A stretch of 64,000 nucleotides of DNA from Gammaproteobacteria bacterium (GCA_016712635.1 JADJQS010000006.1:62001-126000), one strand, 5' to 3'; numbered from the stretch's first letter, positions 40,773 through 51,380 are shown. The notes: generated by a model from the sequence alone, not told the origin. Numbers and translations are program-made.

Positions 40773-41474
40773 ATGGTTCAGTCTCTGGAAGGACATTCCG
40801 TACGCCGTTTCGACGGCGAACTCAACAACCTGCATATGCGCGTGCTGGAGATCGCCGGCCTGGCGGTGGACCAGGCACGGCTGGCGCTGCACGCCCTGGG
40901 CGGGCGCGACCTCGACGCGGCCCGCAAGGTCATGCGTCGCGAGCGCGACGTGGACAGGCTGGAGGTCGAGGTTGACGAGGAGATCGTCGCGATGCTGGCC
41001 CGGCGTGCGCCGCTGGCGATGGATCTGCGCGTGATCATCTCGTTCTCCAAGATCGTCTCACACCTCGAACGCGTCGGCGACGAGGCAATGCGCATCGCCG
41101 ACCTGTGCATCCGCATGTACGAGACGAATCCGGAGGCGGACGGTGGTGGAACGCTCAACGACGCCCATGCAATGAGTCTGGCGGCGGGTCAGATCCTTAC
41201 CCAGGCGGTCGAGCTGCTCGATACCCTCGACATCGACCGCGCCGAGGCCCTGCTGACGGACCAGGGCATCATGCAGCGCGAGTTCGAGGCGGGTTTGCGG
41301 CGCCTGGCGAATCTGGTCCCGGGCGACAGCCGCTCGTTGGGCCAGGCGATCGACGCCGTGCTCATCATGAAGGCGCTGGAGCGCATCGGCGATCACGCGC
41401 GCAACCTGGCCGAGTACGTCGTCTACATGGTCAGCGGCACCGACGTGCGCAATCGGCAGGAGATCAGGCGGTGA
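40773..41474 (+). CDS. phoU: Phosphate signalling protein PhoU, 233 aa
   Basis: Two repeated three-helix PhoU domains, each with a metal-binding helix: HLERVGDEAMRIADLC and RIGDHARNLAEYVV. Full length and normal. PhoU connects PstSCAB to PhoR and represses the regulon when phosphate is plentiful. It ends the operon; phoB and phoR are not in the window. Confidence 0.96.
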   Translation: MVQSLEGHSVRRFDGELNNLHMRVLEIAGLAVDQARLALHALGGRDLDAARKVMRRERDVDRLEVEVDEEIVAMLARRAPLAMDLRVIISFSKIVSHLERVGDEAMRIADLCIRMYETNPEADGGGTLNDAHAMSLAAGQILTQAVELLDTLDIDRAEALLTDQGIMQREFEAGLRRLANLVPGDSRSLGQAIDAVLIMKALERIGDHARNLAEYVVYMVSGTDVRNRQEIRR

Positions 41475-41684
41475 ACGGTCCCCCCGTGCCGGGATGACGG
41501 CGCGGGTGTTCAGCGCCCTCTATCTCTCTCGTAGCAGAAACGCGGTACGCAGCCTTCGCGCGGAGGCGATGACCAACCGCAGGGGCGGGCTACAGGTGCC
41601 TGCAACGCCGGCAGCCGGCCCACGGGCTGTGTCGAGCCGCTCACAACGCTTCAATATCCCGGCGGCGGCTGAATACCGCGTCCC

Positions 41685-44600
41685 TCAGCGCTCGAAACTG
41701 TAGATCAGGTCTGCGCCGGAGCCGACGCGTGTCCCGCTCTCCGTTTCCAGCGTCCACTTGTCACTCAGGCGGTAACGGATCTGGAACGCCGCGGTGTTTT
41801 CCACCAGCCCCTGGATATACCGCACGTACAGCCGCGGCGACAGCGACTTGCCCAGCACCAGCGCCGTATCCGTGCTCACCTCGCCGGCCTCGATACTCAC
41901 CTCGCTCAGGTTGAACACCCCCCCGATGCGGGTGGCGAGGGCCTCGCCGCCGACCAGCGCGAGCGAGGTCGCCGCCTGGTACAGCGCGCGTCCCTCCGTC
42001 GCCGAGGCCTGATCGAGCGGACGGCCGAGGACGAGATAGGACAGCACGTCGCCGTCGTCCATGGCGGGGTCGGAGAACAGCCGCACCAGAGGGTGGTCCG
42101 CGGTGCCCGTCACGCGCACGCCGACCTTGATATCATCGCCGCGCTGGCGCGAGGCGATGACGTCGAGCGCCGGGTTGTCGATCGAACCGCCGGCGTAGAG
42201 CGCGCGTCCCTGCTCGATGCTCAGGTTCTGGCCGTAGGCGCGATACTTTCCTTCGACGATGCGGATCTCTCCCTGGCCGCTGATATTCTCCGGGGTGTTC
42301 ATCAGGATGCGCAGCCGGCCGGCGAGGCGGCCCTCCAGTCCCTTGCCCGCGACGCGCACCTCGTCCCCGAGGATGAGAAGGAGTTCGCCGTGCACGCGCA
42401 GCCGCGGCGGCGCGTCGCGCGCCTCCCCGCCGACGAGGACGACATCCTCGGAGACGCCCGTCGCGGCCTCCGCCGCGAAGGGCTCGATGCGGGCCGCGGG
42501 AATGGCGAGCGTCCCGCTGAACTCGAGATCGCCGGGCGTGAGACGCAGCGTGACGTCGGGTGAGGCGGTGACCTCGGCCGACGGCAGCCGTACGATCTCG
42601 ACCTGTTCGCCCTTGAGCGCCAGCGTGCCCTCCCATGAATCGCGGCCATGCACGACGCCGTCGCCCTCGATTTCCAGCCGCCCCGCGCCTGAACGCAGCG
42701 CGCCGTCCAGCCTCCAGCGGTCCTGTTCCGCCTGCAGGCCCAGGTTCACCTCCCGCAGGCTGAGTCCGAGCCGCGCCACGGCGAGTGTCGCGACGGTGGC
42801 ATCGAGCCGCCCGCCGATGCGCGGGTCGTCGAGGGAACCGGACAGCATGGCGTGCGCCTGCAAACGGGCTTCGCCGCCGGGCACCAGGTCGGGCAGCAGC
42901 AGCGAGATCGGGGTGAGATCGTTCAGGTCGAGGTCGATGCGGCCCGTGAGCGCCTGTTGCGGCGAAAACTGCGGCTCGGCGGCGTACCACTCCGGCAGCT
43001 GCGCCTCCGCCTCGAGGCGGGCGCCATCGGCGATATCGACACGCAGGCCGGCGCGCAGGCCGTCCTCGCCGCCGCCGATCTCCAGTGAGGCCGTGCGATA
43101 TGCAACGGTGTGGGCCTGCGCAGTGGATCCATTTCCAGGCACGGTGTAACTCAGCGCGCCGCCGGTAGCCACGAGCCTCGCGTCCACGGCGCGCAGGCGG
43201 CCCGCTGAATAGTCCAGCCGCAGGCTTCCCGTGCCGCTCCCGCCCAGCTTCACTGCGGACGCAGGCAGCAGCGCCGAGAGGTCCGCGAGATCGATCTGGC
43301 GCCAGCGCAGCTCCCCGTGCAGGCCGGCGCCCGGATTGCTTGCGCCCGCCATGCACATCTGCGCGGTGTCACGGCGCCAGCACCAGTCCTGCAGGGAGAA
43401 CGCCTCCGGCGCTAGCGTCAGCCCGGCCTCCGTCTCCTGTGTGTAGGCGCCCAAGGCGGCAAGCACGAGCTCCCCGTCGTGGAGGCGCGCCTGCCAGACC
43501 CCGTCCCGCAGCATGCCGCTCAGGTGCTGTTCGAAACGGTATTCACCCTGTTCGGCCGTGAGGAGCAGCGCGTGATCCTGCGAATCGCCGCTGAGGTCCA
43601 GCATGATCCGTGCGCGGGGGAGGTCGCGCAGTCCGGCGGCAGCGGCCTCCGCGTGCGCCTCCCAGCGCCCCGCGGGGGCGAGGTCGACATCCGCGTTCAG
43701 CCGCAGACCGTCCGCGCGCAGGTCGCGGAAGGACAGGCGCCTGCCCTCGAGTTCGATGCGCGTACGCAGGGCGTCGGGAGGGCCACTGACGCTGCCCTGC
43801 GTGCGCAGTTCGCCGGCGAGGTCCGGATGGAGCGCGGCGAGCTCCGGCGCATGCAGGCGCCAGTCCAGCTGCCACTGTGCGCCTAGGCGCGCGCTGCCGT
43901 CGAGCGTCGCGTCGCCGGAGCGCAGACGCAAGTCGTCGATGCGGAGTTCGCCTTCCTGCAGCGCGATGCGGCCCTGTGCCGAGAGGGGATACCCGCGCAG
44001 CGTGCCCTCGACGCCATCGACGTCGATGCCGAGCGCGAGCGCGCCGCCGGCATATTCGCCGTGCACCCGGCCCGCGGCGTCGATCCGTCCGTCGAAGCCT
44101 TTCCGGTACACGGCCGGGTTGACGCCCTGTGCCGCGAGCGTGGCGTCCCAGCGCAGGCCGGGCGACCAGGCGAGCATGCCCTGCCCGGACCAGGTCCCGT
44201 CCAGCCAGGTGCCGGTCAGCTCCGTGACGGTCGCGCCGGCGCGGTCGCCGTGGCCCGAGGCGGCGAGGCGCAGCGGCGGTGCGTGTGGCGGGTGCAGCGC
44301 GCCGCTCAGCGTGAAGTCGTAGCGCTCCGGTGTCCCTTCAGCATGCAGTTCACCCTGCGGACTGGATACAATGCCACCCTTGTCCGGCGGCCAGGCCAGG
44401 TCACGCCAGCGCGCATCGAGGGCGAACCCGGCCGGCACGCCGTCCGCGACCTGGAGGCGCGCGCTGCCTTCGACTTTCGCCGCGCCGTCGAGGGACTCGA
44501 TGTGGATCCGGGGAAATTCCCATTGTGTCCCGCTTCGCTCCGCAGCGAGGCCTAGCGCCCAGTTGCCATGGCGCGCGTCGCGCCAGATCAGTTTGCTGTC

Positions 44601-45464
44601 GGCGCTAATGGTGTCGCCGCCTCCCTCCGCCCGCACGGTGAGTTCGGTGACCTCGCCGGCGGGTGCCTGCGGCAGCAATGCGGACGGGGCGAAGGATTCC
44701 ACCGCCCCGTTCAGGCTCCAGCGCGACGGGACGCCGTCGGCGCCGAGTCCGGTATCGATCTGCGCGGTGGCGTTCAGGCCGAGCGGCCGCGCGAGGTGCA
44801 GGTCGGCGCGGATGTTGCGCCAGGTCCCGCCGAGCGTGCCGGTGCCTGCCATGGCCGTATCCCGTACGGCGGTTTCCCAGCGCAGCGCGGCCTGCAGCGG
44901 CCTGCGCGGATTGAGCGGCAGCTCGCCCTCGGCCTCGAGCCGCAGCCACGGCGCAGCGAGGCGCAGGGCGGACAGGTGTACGATCTCGTCGCGGGCCGTG
45001 ACGCTGAATTCCAGGGTGTCGACGGTCAGCGGCTCACGCTCCGGAAGTGCGACGACCAGCGGGGCAACAGTCATGCGCCGGAGCTCAACCGGGAAGGGCA
45101 GCGAGAAGTCGAAGGCCCCGCCGCGATCCGCGTCGGGGGCGGGTTTTATCGTGACCTCGACCGCGCCGAGTTCGAGCGCGTCGATGACGATCAGGCCGTC
45201 GAACAGGCGTCCCGGCCGCCAGCGCAGCATGATGCGGTCGGCCCGGACGCTGAGTTTCCCGTCTTCATAGCGCAACCCGCTGATCGTCAGCGGGCCGGCG
45301 AGCCGGCCGTCGAATCCCTCCACCGAGAGCTGCCCCGGAACCCGGTGCTGGAGTTGATCGAACGCCCAGCGCAGCCCGGTCCCGGTGTAGAGCAGCGCCG
45401 CCGCGCCGGCGGCGAGCGCCGCGACGAGGGCGAGGGTGAGGGCCGGTATCAGCTGGCGTTTCAC
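41685..45464 (-). CDS. tamB: Translocation and assembly module protein TamB, 1259 aa
   Basis: An N-terminal signal anchor (PALTLALVAALAAGAAALLYTG) is followed by about 1000 residues of repeated beta strands forming a long periplasmic groove. The TamB (DUF490) domain fills the C-terminus (RLRILMNTPENISGQGEIRIVEGKYRAYGQNLSIEQGRALYAGG, then NPALDVIASRQRGDDIKVGVRVTGTADHPLVRLFSDPAM). It spans the periplasm and works with TamA, encoded directly before it, in inserting or supplying lipids to outer-membrane components. Start overlaps the tamA stop by four bases (ATGA). Confidence 0.96.
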   Translation of the reverse strand: MKRQLIPALTLALVAALAAGAAALLYTGTGLRWAFDQLQHRVPGQLSVEGFDGRLAGPLTISGLRYEDGKLSVRADRIMLRWRPGRLFDGLIVIDALELGAVEVTIKPAPDADRGGAFDFSLPFPVELRRMTVAPLVVALPEREPLTVDTLEFSVTARDEIVHLSALRLAAPWLRLEAEGELPLNPRRPLQAALRWETAVRDTAMAGTGTLGGTWRNIRADLHLARPLGLNATAQIDTGLGADGVPSRWSLNGAVESFAPSALLPQAPAGEVTELTVRAEGGGDTISADSKLIWRDARHGNWALGLAAERSGTQWEFPRIHIESLDGAAKVEGSARLQVADGVPAGFALDARWRDLAWPPDKGGIVSSPQGELHAEGTPERYDFTLSGALHPPHAPPLRLAASGHGDRAGATVTELTGTWLDGTWSGQGMLAWSPGLRWDATLAAQGVNPAVYRKGFDGRIDAAGRVHGEYAGGALALGIDVDGVEGTLRGYPLSAQGRIALQEGELRIDDLRLRSGDATLDGSARLGAQWQLDWRLHAPELAALHPDLAGELRTQGSVSGPPDALRTRIELEGRRLSFRDLRADGLRLNADVDLAPAGRWEAHAEAAAAGLRDLPRARIMLDLSGDSQDHALLLTAEQGEYRFEQHLSGMLRDGVWQARLHDGELVLAALGAYTQETEAGLTLAPEAFSLQDWCWRRDTAQMCMAGASNPGAGLHGELRWRQIDLADLSALLPASAVKLGGSGTGSLRLDYSAGRLRAVDARLVATGGALSYTVPGNGSTAQAHTVAYRTASLEIGGGEDGLRAGLRVDIADGARLEAEAQLPEWYAAEPQFSPQQALTGRIDLDLNDLTPISLLLPDLVPGGEARLQAHAMLSGSLDDPRIGGRLDATVATLAVARLGLSLREVNLGLQAEQDRWRLDGALRSGAGRLEIEGDGVVHGRDSWEGTLALKGEQVEIVRLPSAEVTASPDVTLRLTPGDLEFSGTLAIPAARIEPFAAEAATGVSEDVVLVGGEARDAPPRLRVHGELLLILGDEVRVAGKGLEGRLAGRLRILMNTPENISGQGEIRIVEGKYRAYGQNLSIEQGRALYAGGSIDNPALDVIASRQRGDDIKVGVRVTGTADHPLVRLFSDPAMDDGDVLSYLVLGRPLDQASATEGRALYQAATSLALVGGEALATRIGGVFNLSEVSIEAGEVSTDTALVLGKSLSPRLYVRYIQGLVENTAAFQIRYRLSDKWTLETESGTRVGSGADLIYSFER

Positions 45465-47194
45465 AGATCGGGACCCACGGTGAGGTGCAGGCGCCAGGGA
45501 CGGCCTTCCTTGTCGAGCGCCTGCGCAAGGTCGAGGCGGATCGCGCCGATCGGCGTGCGCCAGCGCAGGCCGAATCCGCTGCCGCGCACGATGTCGAAAT
45601 CTCCGGAGTCGAAGGCGTTGCCGGCGTCGAGGAACGCTGCGAGCGCGAAGTCGCTGCGGACTTCGCGCTCGATCTCGACGCTGCCGACCAGCAGGTGCCT
45701 GCCGCCGATGACCACACCGTCCGCGTCGGTCGGGCCGAGCGAGTCGTAGGCGTAGCCGCGGATGCTCTGGTCGCCGCCCGCGAGGAAACGCTGCGAGGCG
45801 GGCAGGTCGATGAACTCGGGCGTGGTCGTCGCGCCGGCCGATGCGCGCAGGAGCAGGCGTGCGTGTTCGCCGAGCCCCTGAATGTATTTGCCGTTGCTGC
45901 GCGTCTGCAAGAACGAGGTGTCGGAAAACAGCTCGTCGTAGGCGCCGCGGAACTCAACATCGAACAGCCAGCCTTCGCGCGCCTGGATGCGACGCGTGGT
46001 GCTGGCGCGCTCCCAGCGGATGCGCGGGATCAGCAGGGTGGAGTCGTCGTCGTTGCCCAGGCGGTAGCGCTCGATCTCGTAACTGAGCCCGATGCCGCGC
46101 AGCCAGCGCCCCTTCTGTTCAGTCAGGTCGATGCCGGTGGAATTCGTGATGCGTTGCACCGTGTCGGTGTTTTCATCGATCCAGGAGACATGGTAGGTGA
46201 GGGAGTCGGTCGCCGGCCGCCGTAACGGGATCCGGTAGCGCGCCGTCGCGCTGGCGTCGATCTCCGACTTGCGCAGGATGAAGTCATAATGATGGCCGAA
46301 CGCGTTCGCGCGGCGCTTCTCGTACCCCAGCATGCCGCGCGCCCCGGTGTCGGTGGCGTAACCGATGCCGGCGGAATAGCGCGCCGGCTTGCGCGGGGTC
46401 AGCTCGATGCGCACCGGGATGCGGCGCTCGACCGCCTGATCGGGCAGGGCGACGACCTCGGCCAGTTCGAAGTAATCGCTGTCGGCGAGGATGCGGCGCA
46501 GTTCGAGCAGCCTGGCGGCGTTGTAGGGGTCGCCGGGGCGGAAGTTCAGGTAGCGGCGCAGGAAATCCTCGTCGAACCCCTCCTGGACGAAGGCGACGTC
46601 GCCGAAGGCATAGCGCGGGCCGGTGTCGTATCGCACGGTGATCGCGGCGCGGTAACGCTCGAGGTCGATCAGGATACTGTGTTCCAGCAGCCTCCCCTCG
46701 ATATAGCCGCGTTCGCGCGCCAGCTGCAGCAGCGCCTGCTTGGCGTCCTCATAGGACTTGTGCAGCGGGACGCTGCCCTCGTGCAGGGGATACTCCGCGC
46801 GCCAGCGCCGCAGCGCGAAGTTGGCGGACCCGTCGCCCTCGAGCGTTATGGCGATCTCGTCGAGGCGGATCGGTTCGCCGGGATCGATGGTATAACGCGC
46901 GCGCCAGCCCGTGTCGGTACGGGTCAGCGCGCCGTCGACGCGGGCCCGGTAGTAGCCGAACGGTTCCAGCGCGTACCGGACCTCGCTGTCGGCACGTTCA
47001 TGCAGGCGCCGGATCAGGGCGTCGCCGAGCAGCGGGTGTTCGCGCTGCTGGTACAGACTGAGGTTCGCGCGCACGTTTTCGAGCAGCTCGCCGGCCACGC
47101 CGGTGATCTCGATCTCGAGCCGCGGCGGCTGCGCCGCTGCGGCGGCGCAGATCAGCAGGAGCGCGCAGGTGAGTACCAGGCTGCGGCGGTACAT
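45461..47194 (-). CDS. tamA: Translocation and assembly module protein TamA, 577 aa
   Basis: A signal peptide (RSLVLTCALLLICAAAAA) precedes three POTRA domains (about 20-260, including GEPIRLDEIAITLEGDG and RYAFGDVAFVQEGFDED) and a 16-strand Omp85 barrel with the IRGY motif (RFLAGGDQSIRGYAYDSLGP) and a C-terminal strand (PWRLHLTVGPDL). A member of the BamA/Omp85 superfamily located in the outer membrane. Operon with tamB. GTG/ATG choice is not in doubt because the signal peptide begins at MYRRSLVL. Confidence 0.96.
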   Translation of the reverse strand: MYRRSLVLTCALLLICAAAAAQPPRLEIEITGVAGELLENVRANLSLYQQREHPLLGDALIRRLHERADSEVRYALEPFGYYRARVDGALTRTDTGWRARYTIDPGEPIRLDEIAITLEGDGSANFALRRWRAEYPLHEGSVPLHKSYEDAKQALLQLARERGYIEGRLLEHSILIDLERYRAAITVRYDTGPRYAFGDVAFVQEGFDEDFLRRYLNFRPGDPYNAARLLELRRILADSDYFELAEVVALPDQAVERRIPVRIELTPRKPARYSAGIGYATDTGARGMLGYEKRRANAFGHHYDFILRKSEIDASATARYRIPLRRPATDSLTYHVSWIDENTDTVQRITNSTGIDLTEQKGRWLRGIGLSYEIERYRLGNDDDSTLLIPRIRWERASTTRRIQAREGWLFDVEFRGAYDELFSDTSFLQTRSNGKYIQGLGEHARLLLRASAGATTTPEFIDLPASQRFLAGGDQSIRGYAYDSLGPTDADGVVIGGRHLLVGSVEIEREVRSDFALAAFLDAGNAFDSGDFDIVRGSGFGLRWRTPIGAIRLDLAQALDKEGRPWRLHLTVGPDL

Positions 47195-47223
47195 GGTGTG
47201 TACGCGTGGCGTATTCCGCAGTG

Positions 47224-47427
47224 TCAGCGCCTTTTCCTGGAAGTGAAGTGGGCGTGCAGGAGCCAGCCGGCGGCGAGTCCGATGCCGAGCAGCAGGAACA
47301 TCATGAGCGAACGCGACATCGACAGCGTCCAGAACAGGAAGCGCAGCTCGGTCACGGCGGTGTTCTGGACGATGAAAACCAGGACGATCAGGAGCAGGAC
47401 CAGGCTGACGGCGAGTTTGGCATTCAT
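47224..47427 (-). CDS. LapA-domain (DUF1049) small membrane protein, 67 aa
   Basis: Two helices with the family's QNT motif: AVSLVLLLIVLVFIVQNTAVTELRFLFW and SRSLMMFLLLGIGLAAGWLLHAHF, then a basic end. The LapA pattern is that of the small E. coli inner-membrane proteins (LapA, with LapB) that control lipopolysaccharide assembly. LapB is not adjacent here. Encoded 30 bp upstream of tamA and on the same strand. Confidence 0.88.
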   Translation of the reverse strand: MNAKLAVSLVLLLIVLVFIVQNTAVTELRFLFWTLSMSRSLMMFLLLGIGLAAGWLLHAHFTSRKRR

Positions 47428-47660
47428 GACGTTCCCTCGTGGACGCGATAATGTCTATTCTAGCCTTTGGGGCCGTTTTTCTGAATCGCCAATCCGTTGC
47501 CCTTGAGCACGGTGACGGGTGGCGTCATCCGGTGCGCGCGATGATGAACTTGAACAGACCGGAGCTCATGCGTTAAGGTCTGCCCCATGGCGTGCCACCC
47601 CTGTCCCCATGAGAGATTGCGGGTTCCCGAACCTGAAGCTGAGCCCGCTGCGGCACGTCG

Positions 47661-48664
47661 ATGATCGTCTGGCTTGAGTTCGCCCTCTGCCTGGTCCTGA
47701 TCGCGGGTGCCGGCTACCGCCTGTCCCTGTACGGCGACATGATCGGGGAGAAGCTGAATCTGTCCCGGTCCTGGATCGGCGTGGTGATGGTGGCCTCGGT
47801 CACCTCGCTGCCCGAGCTGGTGACCGGCCTGAGCGCGGTCACCGTCGCCCGCGCGCCGGACATCGCCGCCGGCGACGTGCTGGGCTCCTGTGTGTTCAAC
47901 CTGCTGTTGATCGTCATTCTGGATTTCCTGCACCGCGGGGAGTCGGTCTACACCCGCGCCCGCGTCGGCATGTCCTCTCCGCCGGTTTCGGCGTCATCCT
48001 GATCGGTTTCGTGGGTATCAACCTGCTGCTGGCGCACAACGGCATCGAGCCCGCCGTGGCGCATGTGGGGCTGTACACGCCGATCATCCTGCTCATCTAC
48101 GCCCTCGCCATGCGCACCGTATACCGCTACGAACAGATGCAGGAGCTGCCGGTGGTCGATCCCGGGGACCGGCGCTACCGGCACGTCACCCTCAGGCAGG
48201 CGGTGACCGGTTACGTGCTGGCCTCCGCCGTGGTGGTGGCGGCCGGCGTCTGGCTGCCGTTCGTGGGCAAGGACATCGCGGAGATGATGGGGTGGGGGGA
48301 GAGCTTCGTCGGCACGCTGTTCATCGCCGCCGTCACCTCGCTGCCCGAGGCGGCGGTCTCGATCGCGGCCGTGCGCCTCGGCGCGCTGGACATGGCCATG
48401 GGCAACCTGTTCGGCAGCAACCTGTTCAATATGGCCATTCTGGCCATCGACGATATCGCCTACCTGCCGGGTCCGCTGCTGTCGGGTGTCTCCCCGGTGC
48501 ACGCGGTCTCGGCCCTGTCCGCCATGATGATGAGCGGCATCGCCATCGTCGGCCTGTTCTACCGGCCGCAGCGGCGCGTCTTCCGGACGGTGGGCTGGAT
48601 CAGCCTGTTCCTGCTGGCGGTGTTCCTGGTTAATACCTTTGCCATCTATCTCTATGGCCACTGA
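47661..48664 (+). CDS. Calcium/cation antiporter (CaCA family), interrupted by a frameshift
   Basis: Two halves of a CaCA exchanger in two frames. The first (47661 to about 47972) has helices and the first alpha-repeat SVTSLPELVTGLSAVTVARAPDIAAGDVLGSCVFNL. The second resumes at about 47980 and has the inverted alpha-repeat AAVTSLPEAAVSIAAVRLGALDMAMGNLFGSNLFNMAILAIDD. At 47971-47980 (TGTCCTCTCC) one base is missing relative to a frame that would read through (MSxLSAGFGVILIGF). As written, no full antiporter is made. The pairing with a P-type ATPase that overlaps its end by 11 bases suggests one operon for Ca2+ or another cation. Confidence 0.88.
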
Positions 48665-51380
48665 GCAGCCCCGCGCGGATCAGGCTCCCGTATCCTGGCA
48701 TGCCCTGACGGCGGCCGAGACGCCGGAGCGGCTCGGCGTGTCCTCTGTGCGGGGACTCGGCGCGGAGGATGTAGCCCGGCGCCGGGCCGAGTACGGTCCG
48801 AACACCCTGCCGGAGGCCGAGCGGCGCTCGGTGTTCCGGCTGATCCTGCGCCAGTTCCAGAGCCCGCTGATCTATATCCTGTTCATCGCCGCGCTGCTGG
48901 CCATGTTCATGGGCAAGCAGGGCGACGCCGTGGTGATCCTCATCGTCGTGGCCGTCAATGCCCTGATCGGGAGCTTCCAGGAAGGACGCGCGGAGCGTTC
49001 GATGGCGGCGCTGCACCGGCTGTCGACCCTGCGCACGCGCGTGCTGCGCGACGGCGCGGAGCAGCAGGTCGAGGCGGGGGAGCTGGTGCCCGGCGATATC
49101 CTGCTGCTGGCGGCCGGCGATGCCGTCGGTGCCGATGCGCGGCTGGTCGAGGCCGCCTCCCTGGAGGCCGGCGAGGCGGCCCTGACCGGCGAATCGCTGC
49201 CGGTGGCCAAACAGACCGGGGCGCTCCCCGAGGACACCCTGCTTGCCGACCGTGTCAACATGGTCTATTCCGGCACCCACGTCACCTCCGGCCGCGCGCG
49301 CGCGGTGGTGGTGGCCACGGGCCTCGCGACCGAGGTGGGCAAGATCGCGCGCCTGACCGCGATGGCGGAGGAACCCAGGACCCCGCTGGAGCTCCGCATC
49401 GCGCAGTTCGGCAACTATCTGGTCGCCGCGGCGCTGGGCATGTTTGTATTGGTGCTGGGCCTGGGCCTGGTGCGAGGTTTCAACTTCATCGATATCTTCA
49501 TGGTGGCCATCAGCCAGCTGGTCTCCATGGTGCCGGAGGGGCTGCCGGTGGCGATGACCATCGCGCTGGCCGTCGGCATGCAGCGCATGGCGCGGCGCGG
49601 CGCCATCGTGCGGCGGCTGGCGGCGGTGGAGACTCTGGGTTCCACCTCAGTGATCTGCAGCGACAAGACCGGGACGCTGACGCGCAACGAGATGACGGTC
49701 ACCGATGTGTGGCTGCCCGGCGGACGGCGCATCGAGGTGGGCGGCGCCGGTTACCACCCCGAGGGCGCGCTGCGGGAGGACGGGCGTGAATCGCCACCGG
49801 ATTCCGCGCTGACGGCCCTGCTGGAGGCAATGGCGCTGTGCAACGACGCCAGGCTGGTGCCGCCGGACAGCGAGGATTCGCGCTGGCGCCCGCTCGGGGA
49901 TCCGACCGAGGCGGCGCTGCTGACCCTGGCGCTGAAGGGCGCGCTTGATCTCGAGGTGCTCAACCGGAGCTGGCCGCGCTGGGGCGAGCTGCCGTTCGAC
50001 GCCGGCGCCAAAATGATGGCCACCGGACACGGTCACGCGGAGGGGCATCGCCGCGTGCTCATCAAGGGGGCGCCGGAGGCGGTACTGGATCTGTGCGGAC
50101 TGGCCCGGCAGGGGGGGGACTTTGTGCCGCTGGATGACGAGGGACGGGCGCGGGCGCACACGGCGGCGGAGGAGATGGCCGGCCGCGCCTTGCGTGTGCT
50201 CGCCGTGGCGGACGTCGCAGGCGCGGAGCTGGACGACGCAGTCGGCTTCGAGCAGTTCCGCGGGCGCGCCGTCCTGCTCGGCCTGGTGGGGCAGATGGAT
50301 CCGCCGCGCGAGGAGGTGAAACAGGCGGTCGCGGAATGCCAGGCGGCAGGCATCCGCCCGGTGATGGTGACCGGCGACCACAAGGCCACGGGTCTTGCCA
50401 TCGCCCGCCTGCTCGGCATCGCGCGCGCGGGCGACCGTGCCGTCGACGGCCGCGAGCTGGAGCGCATGCAGGAACAGGAGCTGCGCGACGATCTCGACCG
50501 CATCGCGGTGTTCGCCCGCGTGCACCCGGCGCAGAAGCTGCGCATCGTCGAGGCCTTCCAGTCGCAGGGCCATGTGGTGGCGATGACCGGCGACGGGGTG
50601 AACGACGCCCCCGCGCTGGCGCGCGCCGACGTCGGCGTCGCGATGGGCATCACCGGCACCGAGGTCGCCAAGAGCGCGGCCAGGATCGTCGTGACCGACG
50701 ACAACTTCGCCACCATCGTCAAGGCGGTGGAGGAGGGGCGGCTGGTCTACCGCAACCTGAAGAAGGTCATCCTTTACCTGTTCGCCACCTCCATGGCAGA
50801 GATCGCGGTGCTGCTATGCGCCTTGCTGCTGGGCTATCCGCTGCCGCTCGCGGCGGTGCAGATCCTGTGGATCAACATCGTCACCGAGGGCACCGTGACG
50901 GTGAACCTGATCATGGAGCCGCCGGAGGGCGACGAGATGCGGCGGCGGCCGATGTCGCTCGCCGAGCCGCTGCTGAGCCGGCCGCTGCTGCGGCGGGTGG
51001 CACTGATGATCCCCGCGATGGCGCTGTCGACCTTTGGCTTCTTCGTCTGGCGGCTGTCGTCCGGCGCCCCGTTCGAGCTGGTGCAGACCGAGACCTTCAC
51101 CGTGCTGGCCGTGTGCCAGTGGTTCAACGTGCTCAACTGCGAGTCGGAGACCCGCTCGGCGCTGCGCCTCGGCGTGCTGCGCAACAAGTGGCTCATGGGC
51201 GGTCTTGCCCTGGGTGTCCTGCTGCAGTGCGCGGTGATTTACGCCGCGCCATTGAACGCGTCGTTCCACACCGTGCCGATCCCGCCGGCCGATCTGCTGA
51301 TCATCGTGGCCTGCGCCAGCCTCGTGCTGTGGCTGGAGGAGATCCGCAAATTCTTCGCCCGCCGCCGGGCGGCTTCGTAG
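48654..51380 (+). CDS. Cation-transporting P-type ATPase (P2, Ca2+-like), 908 aa
   Basis: An N-terminal cation-ATPase domain (WHALTAAETPERLGVS) precedes the usual core: actuator TGES at about 178, phosphorylation DKTGT at about 337, hinge TGDGVNDAPA at about 645. Membrane helix 4 has PEGLP in SMVPEGLPVAMTIALAVGMQRMA, which is characteristic of P-IIA Ca2+ pumps and the related PMR1/PMA1-like bacterial ATPases. Helices 5 and 6 (AEIAVLLCALLLGYPLPLAAVQILWINIVTEGTVTVNLIMEPPEGDEM) also fit. Start ATG 48654, overlapping the antiporter stop. Likely Ca2+ extrusion together with the antiporter; the ion is inferred. Confidence 0.94.
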   Translation: MATEQPRADQAPVSWHALTAAETPERLGVSSVRGLGAEDVARRRAEYGPNTLPEAERRSVFRLILRQFQSPLIYILFIAALLAMFMGKQGDAVVILIVVAVNALIGSFQEGRAERSMAALHRLSTLRTRVLRDGAEQQVEAGELVPGDILLLAAGDAVGADARLVEAASLEAGEAALTGESLPVAKQTGALPEDTLLADRVNMVYSGTHVTSGRARAVVVATGLATEVGKIARLTAMAEEPRTPLELRIAQFGNYLVAAALGMFVLVLGLGLVRGFNFIDIFMVAISQLVSMVPEGLPVAMTIALAVGMQRMARRGAIVRRLAAVETLGSTSVICSDKTGTLTRNEMTVTDVWLPGGRRIEVGGAGYHPEGALREDGRESPPDSALTALLEAMALCNDARLVPPDSEDSRWRPLGDPTEAALLTLALKGALDLEVLNRSWPRWGELPFDAGAKMMATGHGHAEGHRRVLIKGAPEAVLDLCGLARQGGDFVPLDDEGRARAHTAAEEMAGRALRVLAVADVAGAELDDAVGFEQFRGRAVLLGLVGQMDPPREEVKQAVAECQAAGIRPVMVTGDHKATGLAIARLLGIARAGDRAVDGRELERMQEQELRDDLDRIAVFARVHPAQKLRIVEAFQSQGHVVAMTGDGVNDAPALARADVGVAMGITGTEVAKSAARIVVTDDNFATIVKAVEEGRLVYRNLKKVILYLFATSMAEIAVLLCALLLGYPLPLAAVQILWINIVTEGTVTVNLIMEPPEGDEMRRRPMSLAEPLLSRPLLRRVALMIPAMALSTFGFFVWRLSSGAPFELVQTETFTVLAVCQWFNVLNCESETRSALRLGVLRNKWLMGGLALGVLLQCAVIYAAPLNASFHTVPIPPADLLIIVACASLVLWLEEIRKFFARRRAAS

